Source: Bog-375 sp049698695 (GTDB lineage: Bacteria; Acidobacteriota; Terriglobia; Bryobacterales; Bryobacteraceae). From it: a stretch of DNA of 64,000 nt. Positions within the stretch are counted from its first letter, which is position 1, and every line of letters starts with the position of its first letter. The position numbers and the translations under genes are program-made. The notes beneath the pieces were generated by a model. It was not told the origin of the DNA. It worked only from the letters and a program-made list of their open reading frames with translations, and did not search any database. The stretch covers positions 62,001 to 126,000 of the forward strand of contig JBAVYH010000057.1 of the NCBI GenBank assembly GCA_049698695.1. Direction: 5' to 3'. Of the stretch, positions 51,757 to 60,297 are shown in pieces.

Positions 51757-54461
51757 TGAACCGCCGCGTCAGCATCTGCCTGGCGCTCTATCGGCGCCTG
51801 GCGAGCGCCTATCCGCACGAGTTTCGAATGCTGTACGGAGAGGATCTCGACCGGCTGGGCGAAGATGCCATTCCGGAAGTCTCGCGGCGCTACGGTCTGT
51901 TTGGGCTCCTGCGGCTCCTCGCCGATATTTCGATCCGCTTGCCAGCCACCTATCTCACCGAGATCCGGCAGGACACCGTCTACGCGCTGCGTAAGCTGGC
52001 CCAGTCGCCAGGCTTTACCGCCGTGGCCGTGCTTTCGCTCGCCATCGGTATTGGCATGTGCTGCGTGGCCCTCAGCGAATCCCAGTCCATCGCAGGGCCG
52101 CCGCCGGGCGTGCGCGATCCCGCGGCGCTGGTGACCATAAGAGGCCAGGTTTCGTATCCGTACTTCGAGCGCTATCGCGATCAGCACCAGGCGGTGGCGA
52201 ATGCAACGGCCTTTTTAGGACTAGTCCCGTTCGCCGTGGCGTTCACGGGGGACAAGCACACGCGTGCGGAACGAATTTACGGACACCTGGTTTCCCCCGA
52301 GTATTTCACCACTTTGGGTGTGACGCCGGCCGCCGGCCGGTTCTTCGCGCCGGAAACCGAGAAGCTCGGTATGCCTCCCGTGGTGGTGATCAGCGACCGC
52401 TTCTGGCGCAAGCACCTGGGCGCAGACCCGCTCGCCGTGGGACGCACGCTACGGCTGAATGGTTCGATGGCAACCATCGTCGGCATCGGCCCGAAAGATT
52501 TTCTGGGTATTTGGCCGGCCAACCCCGCCGACCTGTTCGTGCCGTTGACATGCGCCGGATCGCTGGCTCCGGAACTCGGCGGCGATCCACTCCACGCCCG
52601 GGACCGCGAAATCTTTCGCGTCGTGTTCCGCCTGCCGCAAGGCGTGCCCATCCCTGCGGCGGAGGCCGCTCTCGATGCGGCCACCCGCAGTCTCGACAGA
52701 GAAAACGGAATCCAAAACGATCGAGATCGCAAGGGCCGCGTGGTGCGGCTCATCCCGGCCGGCACCGTCATGTATATGACGCCTGACCTGACAGCATACA
52801 TACGCACGTTCAACATCGTTCTGTGGACCCTGGTGCTGTCGCTTCTGTGCGCAAACCTGGCCAGTCTGCTGCTCGCTCGCGGGAGCCAGAGAAGGCGGGA
52901 AATCGCCGTCCGCCTTTCGGTGGGAGCCAGCCGGCCGCGCCTGGTACGGCAGTTCCTGACCGAGAGCGTGCTTCTGTCTTTCTCGGGCGGCGTCGCAGGC
53001 ATCGCGCTGGCCTATGGGCTGGCGCGCGCAATCAATTCCATGCCCGTGCCTTCCGCGACCCCGTTTGAATTCAACTGTCAGCCCGATTTCCACGTGCTGG
53101 CGATCACGCTGGCGGTAGCGCTCGCCGCCGGCATCGGCTTCGGCCTGGCACCGGCCCTATCCTCGGTGCGCGCTGACATTGGCCTCGCTTTGAAGGAGGG
53201 TGCGCAAGCCTCGCTGGTCGGCTATCGCCGCTTCGGTCTGCGCAATCTCTTCGTCGTGGGCCAAATGACTGCATCGCTGATGCTCCTGCTGCTCACCTGG
53301 TACATGGTCACAGGCTTCCTGAACAGCGCCCACCTCGACCCCGGTTTTGAGACCGCCAACCTCAACCTCATTTCATTGGACCCTGTGCGCGACGGTTATT
53401 CCGCCGAGGCAACCGCGGCGCTGCTGAGCGGACTGCCGGAGGAGATATCGCGCGTCACCGGAGTTCGTGGGGTGGCCTTGACCGATAGCGTGCCCTTCGC
53501 CGGCCTTGCCGCCGAGCAAGCCAACACCCGCGTGTCCGCTTCCGCCGGAGCTGGAAAGACCGGACAGGTGCTGCACGCCGTTTTCAGGGAGCGGATCGGA
53601 GCCGGTTACTTCGCTACGCTCGGCGTACCTCTCTTGGGCGGTCGCGAATTCGATCGGCGGGATCAGCAACTGGATGACCCGTCGGAAACAAAAGGCGCCC
53701 CGGCAATTCCAGCCATCCTCAATCAGACCGCTGCGCACGAGTTGTTCGGCGCCGAAGAGCCGATTGGCCGCCGCGTCCGCGAGGGCGAAATGAACTACAC
53801 GGTGGTTGGCCTGACGCACGATGTGCAGTCCGGGCTCCTGATGACCAAGACAGTGGCTGCCGTGTTTCTGCCGCTCACAGCCTCGGCGTTTCGCAGTAAC
53901 CCGGCCCAACGCGCCACCATCCTGGTACGCGGCTCGGCGGGCCGCGATACTCTGGCGGCAGTGCGCCGGCAACTCGCGTCGCTCCATCCCGATCTCACGA
54001 TTTTCAACGTCCACACCATGCAGGAGGATCTCGACCGGATGAACTCGTTTGTCAAATGGGATTCCGCGATCTACGTGATCCTCGGCCTTTTCGCGCTGCT
54101 GCTGGCCTCGATCGGCCTGGGCGGGGTGACGGCTTACGCGGTGGTCCGCCGGCGCAAAGAGATCGGCATCCGCATGGCGCTCGGCGCCGGCAGCCGCCAG
54201 GTGCAGGGGTTGGTGATGCGAGAAGGGACGCTGCTGGTGGTGGTGGGCTCGGTATTGGGGCTCGGCGGCGGACTTACCCTGTGGCGCGCCCTCTCTTCCG
54301 CCAGCGACGTGCTGGCGCGGACCTTTTCCAAGCGCGCCGACGATCCACTTTTGTTTTATGGCGCGCCGCTGCTATTGGCCGGCCTGGCAATGCTTGCCTG
54401 TTACCTGCCGGCGCGGCGAGCCACCGAGATCGATCCGGTGTCCGCGCTGCGGGAAGAGTGA
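51756..54461 (+). CDS. ABC transporter permease, ADOP family (MacB-like)
   Basis: 901 residues from the ATG overlapping the padR stop codon. The PadR-linked N-terminus (LYRRLASAYPHEFRMLYGEDL) precedes two MacB-periplasmic plus FtsX units: MacB-like soluble region about 120-330 (VSPEYFTTLGVTPAAGRFF), FtsX helices about 350-500, a second soluble region about 560-740, and FtsX helices about 760-900 (GLFALLLASIGLGGVTAYAV ... GAGSRQVQGLVMREG ... CYLPARRATEIDPVSALR). No ATP-binding subunit is adjacent, typical of these acidobacterial orphan permeases. It should move a compound or lipoprotein across the envelope with a distant ATPase. Confidence 0.92.
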   Translation: MNRRVSICLALYRRLASAYPHEFRMLYGEDLDRLGEDAIPEVSRRYGLFGLLRLLADISIRLPATYLTEIRQDTVYALRKLAQSPGFTAVAVLSLAIGIGMCCVALSESQSIAGPPPGVRDPAALVTIRGQVSYPYFERYRDQHQAVANATAFLGLVPFAVAFTGDKHTRAERIYGHLVSPEYFTTLGVTPAAGRFFAPETEKLGMPPVVVISDRFWRKHLGADPLAVGRTLRLNGSMATIVGIGPKDFLGIWPANPADLFVPLTCAGSLAPELGGDPLHARDREIFRVVFRLPQGVPIPAAEAALDAATRSLDRENGIQNDRDRKGRVVRLIPAGTVMYMTPDLTAYIRTFNIVLWTLVLSLLCANLASLLLARGSQRRREIAVRLSVGASRPRLVRQFLTESVLLSFSGGVAGIALAYGLARAINSMPVPSATPFEFNCQPDFHVLAITLAVALAAGIGFGLAPALSSVRADIGLALKEGAQASLVGYRRFGLRNLFVVGQMTASLMLLLLTWYMVTGFLNSAHLDPGFETANLNLISLDPVRDGYSAEATAALLSGLPEEISRVTGVRGVALTDSVPFAGLAAEQANTRVSASAGAGKTGQVLHAVFRERIGAGYFATLGVPLLGGREFDRRDQQLDDPSETKGAPAIPAILNQTAAHELFGAEEPIGRRVREGEMNYTVVGLTHDVQSGLLMTKTVAAVFLPLTASAFRSNPAQRATILVRGSAGRDTLAAVRRQLASLHPDLTIFNVHTMQEDLDRMNSFVKWDSAIYVILGLFALLLASIGLGGVTAYAVVRRRKEIGIRMALGAGSRQVQGLVMREGTLLVVVGSVLGLGGGLTLWRALSSASDVLARTFSKRADDPLLFYGAPLLLAGLAMLACYLPARRATEIDPVSALREE

Positions 54462-54524
54462 GGCCGCAGTGGGGCCGGTCCCCGGCCGGCCTCCGCAGTT
54501 ACCACTTCCCGCGAGAGGGCTCTA

Positions 54525-54548
54525 GCGCCGGCGGTCTTTGCCGCCGGT
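54525..54548. repeat. Dispersed copy of the GGCGGTCTTTGCCGCC arm
   Basis: GCGCCGGCGGTCTTTGCCGC then CGGT, matching the reverse complement of 22906-22929. It stands alone here, without the second arm, between the permease and the thioesterase genes. A shorter inverted pairing (GGCGG ... CCGCC) remains. Confidence 0.65.
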
Positions 54549-54645
54549 CCTTTGAGTGCCGCGCGTGGTGGGGCAGGATGAATCCTGCGCGGGCCGGGCA
54601 CGAGCCGACCCTGCGGTTGCGCCGGGTTACAATCGCAGTTTCTCC

Positions 54646-55056
54646 ATGACACCGACGTCCGAGACCCGCCTGCGCGTGCGCTACGCCGAAACCGACCAGA
54701 TGGGAGTGGTTTACTACTCCAATTATTTGGTTTGGATGGAGGTGGGCCGCGTCGACTTATGCAAGGCGTGCGGGTTCAATTACCGCGACATGGAAAACGA
54801 AGACGGCGTGGCGCTGGCGGTGGCTGAGGTGCAATGCCGGTACCGCGCCCCGGCGCGCTTCGACGACGAGGTGATCGTCAAGACCTCGATCGCGGAGGCC
54901 AACTCGCGAATGGTAACCTTCGCCTACGAGATGCGGCTCGCCGATTCGGAAACCGTACTCGCCACCGGCTCTACACGCCACGTTTTCGTCAACCGCAGCA
55001 TGGGGCGCACGCGCATGCCGGCCAAATACCACCGGCTGTTCGGCCTTGCCGATTAG
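54646..55056 (+). CDS. ybgC: Acyl-CoA thioesterase, YbgC/4-HBT family
   Basis: 136 residues. The hot-dog fold has the family motif YAETDQMGVVYYSNYLVWMEVGR, with Asp as the catalytic residue, and ends in PAKYHRLFGL. YbgC-type enzymes hydrolyse short-chain acyl-CoA and associate with the Tol-Pal system in proteobacteria; no tol gene is nearby here. The ATG at 54646 is the family start, and the open frame upstream is not conserved. Together with the divergent repeat at 54525, the 5' flank of about 100 bases holds any promoter. Confidence 0.92.
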   Translation: MTPTSETRLRVRYAETDQMGVVYYSNYLVWMEVGRVDLCKACGFNYRDMENEDGVALAVAEVQCRYRAPARFDDEVIVKTSIAEANSRMVTFAYEMRLADSETVLATGSTRHVFVNRSMGRTRMPAKYHRLFGLAD

Positions 55057-55152
55057 ACCACCTGGCGTGCCATAGCTGCTGAGCATTCCGCGCGGCTCTC
55101 ACGGCCGGCATTGACGCCGCCCGGCCCGCCTGCTTAACTGGAAACAGTTCCC

Positions 55153-57045
55153 ATGGCAGGTATCGAACAACCAGCGCTGTCGCTGGCCAACGTGCATTCC
55201 AGCGTCGATATTTCCCAGATCTCTTTCTGGCGCCGGATGTTCGCGTTCGCCGGGCCGGCGTACCTGGTGAGTGTCGGCTACATGGATCCGGGCAATTGGG
55301 CCACCGATCTGGAAGGTGGCGCCCGCTTCGGTTACCGCCTGCTCTGGGTGCTGGTCATGTCCAACGCCATGGCCATCCTGCTGCAGACGCTGAGCGCGCG
55401 GCTTGGCATCGTCAACGGGCGCGACCTGGCGCAGGCCTGCCGGGAAGCCTATCCGCGCCGCTTGAGCTTCGCCTTATGGGTGCTCTCGGAGATCGCCATC
55501 GCAGCCTGCGACCTGGCCGAGGTGCTGGGGGCCGCAATTGCCCTCAACCTGCTGTTCCACATCCCGCTGCTCATCGGCGTGCTCCTGACCGCCGCCGACA
55601 CGCTTCTCCTGCTCTTTTTTCAAAGCTTCGGCATTCGCGCCATCGAAGCCTTTATCCTGGCCCTGATCACGGTGATGGCGGCCTGCTTCTGCATCGAACT
55701 GGTCTGGGCCCGCCCGGCCGCCGGCGAGCTGTTCGCCGGCCTTGCGCCGCGGCTCAACCGCAGCAGTCTCTACCTGGCGGTCACCATCCTCGGCGCCACC
55801 GTCATGCCGCACAACATGTATTTGCATTCGGCCCTGGTGCAGACGCGCAACATCGGCCACACCGAGTCCGCCAAGCGCATCGCGTGCCGCTTCAACCTGA
55901 TCGATTCGGCGGTGGCCCTGAACGGCGCCATGTTCGTCAACTGCGCCATCCTGGTGCTGGCGGCGGCCGTATTTTTCAAGCGCGGCATCATCGTCACTGA
56001 GATTCAGCAGGCGCACGAGCTGCTGGTTCCGCTGCTGGGCGCCAGCATGGCGGGCGTGCTGTTCGCGGTGGCGCTGCTTTGCTCCGGCCAGTCTTCCACC
56101 CTCACGGGAACCATGGCGGGCCAGGTGGTGATGGAAGGCTTTCTCAATATCCGCATGCGGCCCTGGCTGCGCCGCCTGATCACCCGTACGCTGGCCGTCA
56201 TTCCGGCCGCGCTCACCATCTATATCGCCGGAGACAGCGCCACCCTCGGGCTGCTGCTGCTGAGCCAGGCGATTTTGAGCATGCAACTGCCGTTCGCCAT
56301 CGTCCCCCTGATTCACTTCACCAGCGACCCCGCCCGCATGGGCTCGTTCGCCAATGCCGGCTGGGTGCGCTGGCTGTCGTGGACCACCGCTGCCGTCGTG
56401 ATCGGTCTCAACACCTGGCTGGCCTACGATTCCATTGAAAGCTGGCTGGCTGGCGCCGGAGCCTGGCGAGGCCTCGTCGGAACCGTTGCCATCTCCATCT
56501 CCGCCGGGCTGGTGATTCTGCTGCTCTGGGTGACGTTCGAGCCTCTCATCAGCGGACGCAAGCGCGGGCGTGCCGCCCTCGAGTTCCCCGAAACCGAAGG
56601 CGCCGTCGCCACCACCCCTGTATACCGCCGCATCCTGGTCCCCTTGGACCACACCACGCTCGACCTGCTGGCCATCCGCCACGCCGCCGCCATGGCGAAA
56701 CTGCACGGCGCCAAGCTCTACCTGCTGCACGTAGAAGAAGGAGTCACCAGCCAGATCTACGGCGGCGATTCCTCCACTGCCGAAGTGGAAGCCGGCCAGG
56801 CCTATCTCGACCGCATCGCACAATCGCTTCAAAGTCAAGGGGTTGCAGTCGAGACAGCGATTTTCCATTCGACATCGCCGCGCAAGGAAATCGTACGCTA
56901 TGCACGCCAAATCCACCCCGACCTGCTGATCATGGGCGCCCACGGCCATGGCGGCCTGAAGGATTTGATCTTCGGCACCACCATCAGCCCCGTGCGCCAC
57001 AACCTGGATATCCCCATGCTGATCGTCCGGCCGGGCAAGGGGTAA
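55153..57045 (+). CDS. NRAMP metal transporter fused to a UspA domain
   Basis: 630 residues. The NRAMP part (1-480) keeps the metal-binding helix 1 motif MDPGNWATD and helix 6 MPHNMYLHSALVQ; about 11 membrane helices are visible. These proton-coupled carriers import Mn2+ or Fe2+. The C-terminus (about 490-630) is a universal stress protein domain with the ATP-binding motif G-2x-G-9x-G(T): GAHGHGGLKDLIFGTT, so it should bind ATP. A regulatory role of the ATP-bound domain on transport is an inference. It is preceded by 96 bases without a good Mn-responsive riboswitch pattern, and followed after 14 bases by the HEPN-like gene. Confidence 0.92.
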   Translation: MAGIEQPALSLANVHSSVDISQISFWRRMFAFAGPAYLVSVGYMDPGNWATDLEGGARFGYRLLWVLVMSNAMAILLQTLSARLGIVNGRDLAQACREAYPRRLSFALWVLSEIAIAACDLAEVLGAAIALNLLFHIPLLIGVLLTAADTLLLLFFQSFGIRAIEAFILALITVMAACFCIELVWARPAAGELFAGLAPRLNRSSLYLAVTILGATVMPHNMYLHSALVQTRNIGHTESAKRIACRFNLIDSAVALNGAMFVNCAILVLAAAVFFKRGIIVTEIQQAHELLVPLLGASMAGVLFAVALLCSGQSSTLTGTMAGQVVMEGFLNIRMRPWLRRLITRTLAVIPAALTIYIAGDSATLGLLLLSQAILSMQLPFAIVPLIHFTSDPARMGSFANAGWVRWLSWTTAAVVIGLNTWLAYDSIESWLAGAGAWRGLVGTVAISISAGLVILLLWVTFEPLISGRKRGRAALEFPETEGAVATTPVYRRILVPLDHTTLDLLAIRHAAAMAKLHGAKLYLLHVEEGVTSQIYGGDSSTAEVEAGQAYLDRIAQSLQSQGVAVETAIFHSTSPRKEIVRYARQIHPDLLIMGAHGHGGLKDLIFGTTISPVRHNLDIPMLIVRPGKG

Positions 57046-57059
57046 GGGGGACAGGTGCC

Positions 57060-57824
57060 ATGGTGAGCGATAGCCGGATGCTTCAGCTCGACTGGTCTCC
57101 CGACCTAGACGCCTTCTGGATTGCCCGCGTGCAATCGGCGCTGTTGGGTTGCAGGAGCCCATCACTGAGGGAACGTTACTCACGCTGGGACCGAGATCCG
57201 CACGATGGCCTGACATTAGGGGATCTTGCAGTCGCAGTGGCAACCAAGCAGACGATGGTTTCTCTCATTGTTCAACGTGTTAACGCACGGCTGGCGGAGA
57301 TAGGTAAGGTTCTCAAATCTGATCGGCCTAGGGTCGAGGAATGCTTACGAGTTGGCGGTGCATACCGTCTTCCCGACAAGAGCGTCGCACACGATGCGGC
57401 TGTTGACTTCGACTCGTTCGTCTTCGAGTCGAGGTCCGCCTACGAAATAACGGTTTCGTTTCTCCAACGGTTTTTCGCTGTGATCCTTAAACAGCCGCTC
57501 GGGAAAGGGAAAGCAGCTCACGATCGCGTCCAAGAGGCGCTACGGAACCGCGGCGCGCAAACTGGCTGGGCCGACGAGTTGAGGGAGAAGCGACATCTCC
57601 TGATTCATGAGCGGGCCATTTGGCTCGGCTTCGAAGTTACCGGTGAGTATCCGTTCCGTTTCGATCCGGTGCTCCTGACGAAAACAGTCGGGAGGATCGA
57701 GGACGATCCGGATCGTCTCAGTATTGGGCTATGCCGAGACCTTTGGGAGGGTTTTATAGGCTCATACGGGCACATCGAGGCATGGCTGAAGGAGGGGATA
57801 GCGATTGCTGATGCGCGCGGTTGA
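57060..57824 (+). CDS. HEPN-like protein, putative RNase
   Basis: 254 residues, ATG at 57060 after GGGGGA. The C-terminal part holds LREKRHLLIHERAIWL, an R-x4-H motif (Arg178-His183) with the surrounding helix pattern of HEPN domains, which in toxins and defence proteins forms the RNase active site. The helices before it (SAYEITVSFLQRFFAVILKQ) suit the four-helix bundle. The first 90 residues have no recognised domain. Base composition is lower in GC than the NRAMP gene before it. It is followed by a small toxin-antitoxin-like group on the other strand. Function is a structural inference. Confidence 0.6.
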   Translation: MVSDSRMLQLDWSPDLDAFWIARVQSALLGCRSPSLRERYSRWDRDPHDGLTLGDLAVAVATKQTMVSLIVQRVNARLAEIGKVLKSDRPRVEECLRVGGAYRLPDKSVAHDAAVDFDSFVFESRSAYEITVSFLQRFFAVILKQPLGKGKAAHDRVQEALRNRGAQTGWADELREKRHLLIHERAIWLGFEVTGEYPFRFDPVLLTKTVGRIEDDPDRLSIGLCRDLWEGFIGSYGHIEAWLKEGIAIADARG

Positions 57825-57835
57825 TGGTCCCTCTG

Positions 57836-58030
57836 CTAGCTCGCGCGCTTCGCGATCAGTTCGCGAACTTTGGACACGAGGTCGTGCGGCACATTCATGA
57901 CGGTCTCAGAGGGCTCGATGCCGGCCTCGTCCTCTGCTGACGCCTCATCTTCGCTCTGTGCTCCGTAATGCGCGAGCACGCGCTGCACCTTGCCCTCATC
58001 CCATCCGTCTGGAAACTTGTTCTCGCTCAT
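57836..58030 (-). CDS. Small acidic protein, putative antitoxin-like
   Basis: 64 residues. Opening KFPDGWDEGKVQRVLAHYGAQSEDE, then an Asp/Glu-rich stretch and the ending VPHDLVSKVRELIAKRAS. I recall this FPxGWDExxVxxVLxHYExQxEDE pattern as a family of small hypothetical proteins next to toxin genes. It is convergent with the HEPN-like gene (12 bases) and lies 15 bases downstream of the antitoxin gene on the same strand, so it is probably part of the same unit. Acidic, with no DNA-binding motif. Confidence 0.6.
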   Translation of the reverse strand: MSENKFPDGWDEGKVQRVLAHYGAQSEDEASAEDEAGIEPSETVMNVPHDLVSKVRELIAKRAS

Positions 58031-58045
58031 TGATGTTTCTTTCGG

Positions 58046-58324
58046 TTACACAAGTTGGATCGTTACCCGCCGTCCGACCGTGGCCGCAGCCCTCTGGAGA
58101 CTCGACAGAGTGATGTCGTTCTTCGGGTTCAGCAGCCGGTCCACCTGCGTGCGGCTCGTATTCAGTAGTGTCGCCATGCGGTTCTTTGATATCTTCTTTT
58201 CCTTCATAGCCTGGGCGAGCTGCCAGGCGACGACTTCCTTGATCGCCTGTGTTTGCGCCTCCTCAAAGATTCCTTCGTCTTTCAGGAAGTCATCAATGCT
58301 GGAACCTATGTGTTTCTTACTCAT
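58046..58324 (-). CDS. XRE-type antitoxin (HTH_37/HigA-like)
   Basis: 92 residues. A helix-turn-helix at about 47-75 (SKNRMATLLNTSRTQVDRLL) follows the lead KEVVAWQLAQAMKEKKI. The rest (NDITLSSLQRAAATVGRRVTIQLV) is the family tail. It should neutralise the adjacent toxin and bind the operator upstream. Its start codon overlaps the 3' end of the toxin gene (58321-58324), so toxin and antitoxin form one transcript with the toxin first, as in HigBA-type pairs. Confidence 0.85.
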   Translation of the reverse strand: MSKKHIGSSIDDFLKDEGIFEEAQTQAIKEVVAWQLAQAMKEKKISKNRMATLLNTSRTQVDRLLNPKNDITLSSLQRAAATVGRRVTIQLV

Positions 58325-58608
58325 CGCATCAGCTCCTTCTGGCGCTTGCGCGCCAGTGCCAAATCCTCATCCGGCGTTGCCCGCGTTTTTTTGATGAAGC
58401 CGTGCAGCGCCACCAAGTGTTCGCGGTACAGGCACAGCATCACGCGCGCCACGCGTTTCGTCGGGAGATTGGTGCGGACCTCCCAAAGACCGTCTCCCAT
58501 CGGCCGACATAGGGGCATTCCGACAGGCCAGCGCCATTGCGCCCGCAGCAGATCTTTCCCTACGGCCTGACGTTCGGCTTCGGGCAATTCCCTCAACCAG
58601 TCCCGCAC
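58321..58608 (-). CDS. RelE/HigB-type toxin (phage Gp49-like), possibly N-terminally incomplete
   Basis: 95 residues from the first ordinary start, GTG 58608. Core: VRDWLRELPEAERQAVGKDL, then WRWPVGMPLCRPMGDGLWEV, RTNLPTKRVARVMLCL and ALHGFIKKTRATPDEDLALAR, all typical of Gp49/DUF891 toxins. The family begins with a beta strand such as PLIFFRSGNGTEP, and the in-frame codons upstream encode exactly this, but no ATG, GTG or TTG precedes it. Either a rare start (CTG or ATC) is used or the toxin has lost its first strand. Such toxins cut mRNA on ribosomes. The palindrome GTACATGTAC lies upstream. Confidence 0.8.
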   Translation of the reverse strand: MRDWLRELPEAERQAVGKDLLRAQWRWPVGMPLCRPMGDGLWEVRTNLPTKRVARVMLCLYREHLVALHGFIKKTRATPDEDLALARKRQKELMR

Positions 58609-58697
58609 CGGCTCGGTCCCGTTTCCGGATCGGAAAAAGATCAGCGGAGTTTTCTGCGGCGTTGGGTCCTTCGTGATAGCCTACCATTCCTGCACCT

Positions 58698-58713
58698 TTT
58701 ATAGTACATGTAC
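58698..58713 (-). promoter_or_regulatory. Toxin-antitoxin promoter with operator palindrome
   Basis: On the minus strand, GTACATGTAC (58704-58713, a perfect 10-base palindrome) runs directly into TATAAA (58698-58703), a candidate -10. The -35 is weak (TGCACC, 17 bases away). A palindrome in the spacer is the usual operator position for antitoxin autoregulation. Confidence 0.5.
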
Positions 58714-58753
58714 CACAAACGGTGCATATCGCGCAAGCTGCATGATGGCCTCC

Positions 58754-58885
58754 CCCCAAAACTGGCAACACAGGCAAAATCAGCCGACAATAGCTAAACT
58801 CACTTGTTTCAACCGGATTAAGGCGTGATCACGGATGCGACCATGGGCTCTCTGGCCCGCAGATCGTTGCGTTCTCTCGGATACT
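58754..58885. repeat. Upstream block, copy A (with gene-start relic)
   Basis: CCCCAAAACTGG, then CAACACAGGCA, AATAGCTAAAC, TTGTTTCAACCGGATTAA and ACGGATGC: all found in the same order at 63683-63795 before the right-edge gene. The ATG of that gene is changed here (TGATCACGGATGC). After it, ITDATMGSLARRSL in frame from 58828 matches MTDAHKWSVARRLL of the intact gene. It is a decayed 5' end of a paralogue. Confidence 0.7.
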
Positions 58886-60286
58886 CATGTCCTAATAAGG
58901 GAAGTGCGCAAGTCAAATCGCCGGTTGGCGCAGATTAAAAACAGAGAGGCAAAGGCCGGCTGCGCTCGAATCGTCAGCATCGAAAGTGTGTTGTTGATCC
59001 TGTTTCTGGTAACAGCGAGCGGTCTGCCCGCGCAGGAGCAGGCAACCGGGCATCCGGCCGGGCCGGTAATTCCCGCCATCTCGGGAACGGTGGTCGACGC
59101 CATCACGGGCAAACCGGTCGCCGCCGTCGATGTGACTCTGCGGGCCGAGACCTCTGACCAAAAGCAGCTTCGTTACGAATCCTGCCGCACTTCTCCGCTG
59201 GGGCGGTTCCGCTTTCCTTCTTCTGTCGAGCCGAAGGCTGCGGGTCTGTTGGGGGGCATTGGTGAGATCGCCATCACCGTAAATATCCCCTTTGTCCCGC
59301 TGGCTCAGATCCGGGCTGCCCCCGGCAATGGCGATGACTGGATTACTTCGGATGGAGGCTCGGACGCTTCCCAGAATGTGCTTGGCGATCCACTCTTTAC
59401 GCTCAAATCTACGCGCGTGTACAACCTGGAACTGAAGGGCCCGCGCGTGAACAACAAGGCCTATTTCCCCATGGCCGTCCAGTTTCTGGAAGCCTGCGGG
59501 CAGGCGTGGGACGCCAACTGCATCAGCATGGAGACCACGCGGGATGTGCGTGTCCCGCTGATTCCCGTGCTCGACGGTCCAGCCGGCTGTAAGAAGATTG
59601 CGGACCGCGACCTGAGCGAGGGCTGTCGTCAACTCCAGGCTTACCGCTCCGCCTTTCTCCACGTTGAGACCATGACCCAGGTGCAGGCGGACAAAAAACT
59701 CTGCAACACCGTCGACGGCGGCCGTGTTTCCAAGTCATGCCTCGACCAACTTCACAGCTATATCTGGCACCCCGAGCGCTATGCAGGCCGCCTGCCGGTG
59801 CGGATGGAAATCGATCCGCTCGAAGAAGCCCTCATCTTGACGCCGATAGCCGGAATGGGAGTTGTCCGGCACGGCCTCGGCCAAACCGATCCGTTTGACG
59901 AAACCGCTACCTATTACGCCAGCTACAGGCGGCAGGCTCACTGGCCCTGGCTCGATGCCGTCCGGGTTTCGGTCGACTTCATCGGCGACACTGATGCAAG
60001 GCGGTTGCGCTGGGCTCGTCTTCTGAAGTTCAATCAAAGTCCCGCCAAGCAGGCTGGTCACTTCGAAATGTTCGACGGTAGCCCGCTATTTGTGTATGAA
60101 GCAGAGTCGGCTTCCCAGGTAGTCTGGACCAGCGGCGACAAGCTCATCACGATCAGCTTCAGCCGTGCTGCCGATTACATTCGAGGGGGCATGAGTAAGC
60201 ACGATGCCTTTATGATTGAAGCCACACCTGAACTAAGGCGGGAGCTGATCCGGAGTTATCTGCAGAAGTATCCCGTCTCTAACTGA
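58835..60286 (+). CDS. Exported protein with carboxypeptidase-regulatory-like domain
   Basis: The frame is open from 58835 (483 residues). The likely true start is later, such as GTG 58988, since ESVLLILFLVTASGLPAQEQ is a signal peptide and the codons before it overlap the relic of another gene. Residues after the signal form a CarboxypepD_reg-like beta domain (ISGTVVDAITGKPVAAVDVTL ... LGRFRFPSS). The remaining 350 residues have no recognised family; Cys-rich segments (CGQAWDANC, CKKIADRDLSEGC, CNTVDGGRVSKSC) suggest disulfides. It converges with two secreted paralogues, ending 11 bases before them, and may work with them. Confidence 0.75.
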   Translation: MRPWALWPADRCVLSDTHVLIREVRKSNRRLAQIKNREAKAGCARIVSIESVLLILFLVTASGLPAQEQATGHPAGPVIPAISGTVVDAITGKPVAAVDVTLRAETSDQKQLRYESCRTSPLGRFRFPSSVEPKAAGLLGGIGEIAITVNIPFVPLAQIRAAPGNGDDWITSDGGSDASQNVLGDPLFTLKSTRVYNLELKGPRVNNKAYFPMAVQFLEACGQAWDANCISMETTRDVRVPLIPVLDGPAGCKKIADRDLSEGCRQLQAYRSAFLHVETMTQVQADKKLCNTVDGGRVSKSCLDQLHSYIWHPERYAGRLPVRMEIDPLEEALILTPIAGMGVVRHGLGQTDPFDETATYYASYRRQAHWPWLDAVRVSVDFIGDTDARRLRWARLLKFNQSPAKQAGHFEMFDGSPLFVYEAESASQVVWTSGDKLITISFSRAADYIRGGMSKHDAFMIEATPELRRELIRSYLQKYPVSN

Positions 60287-60297
60287 CTCCGATATTG

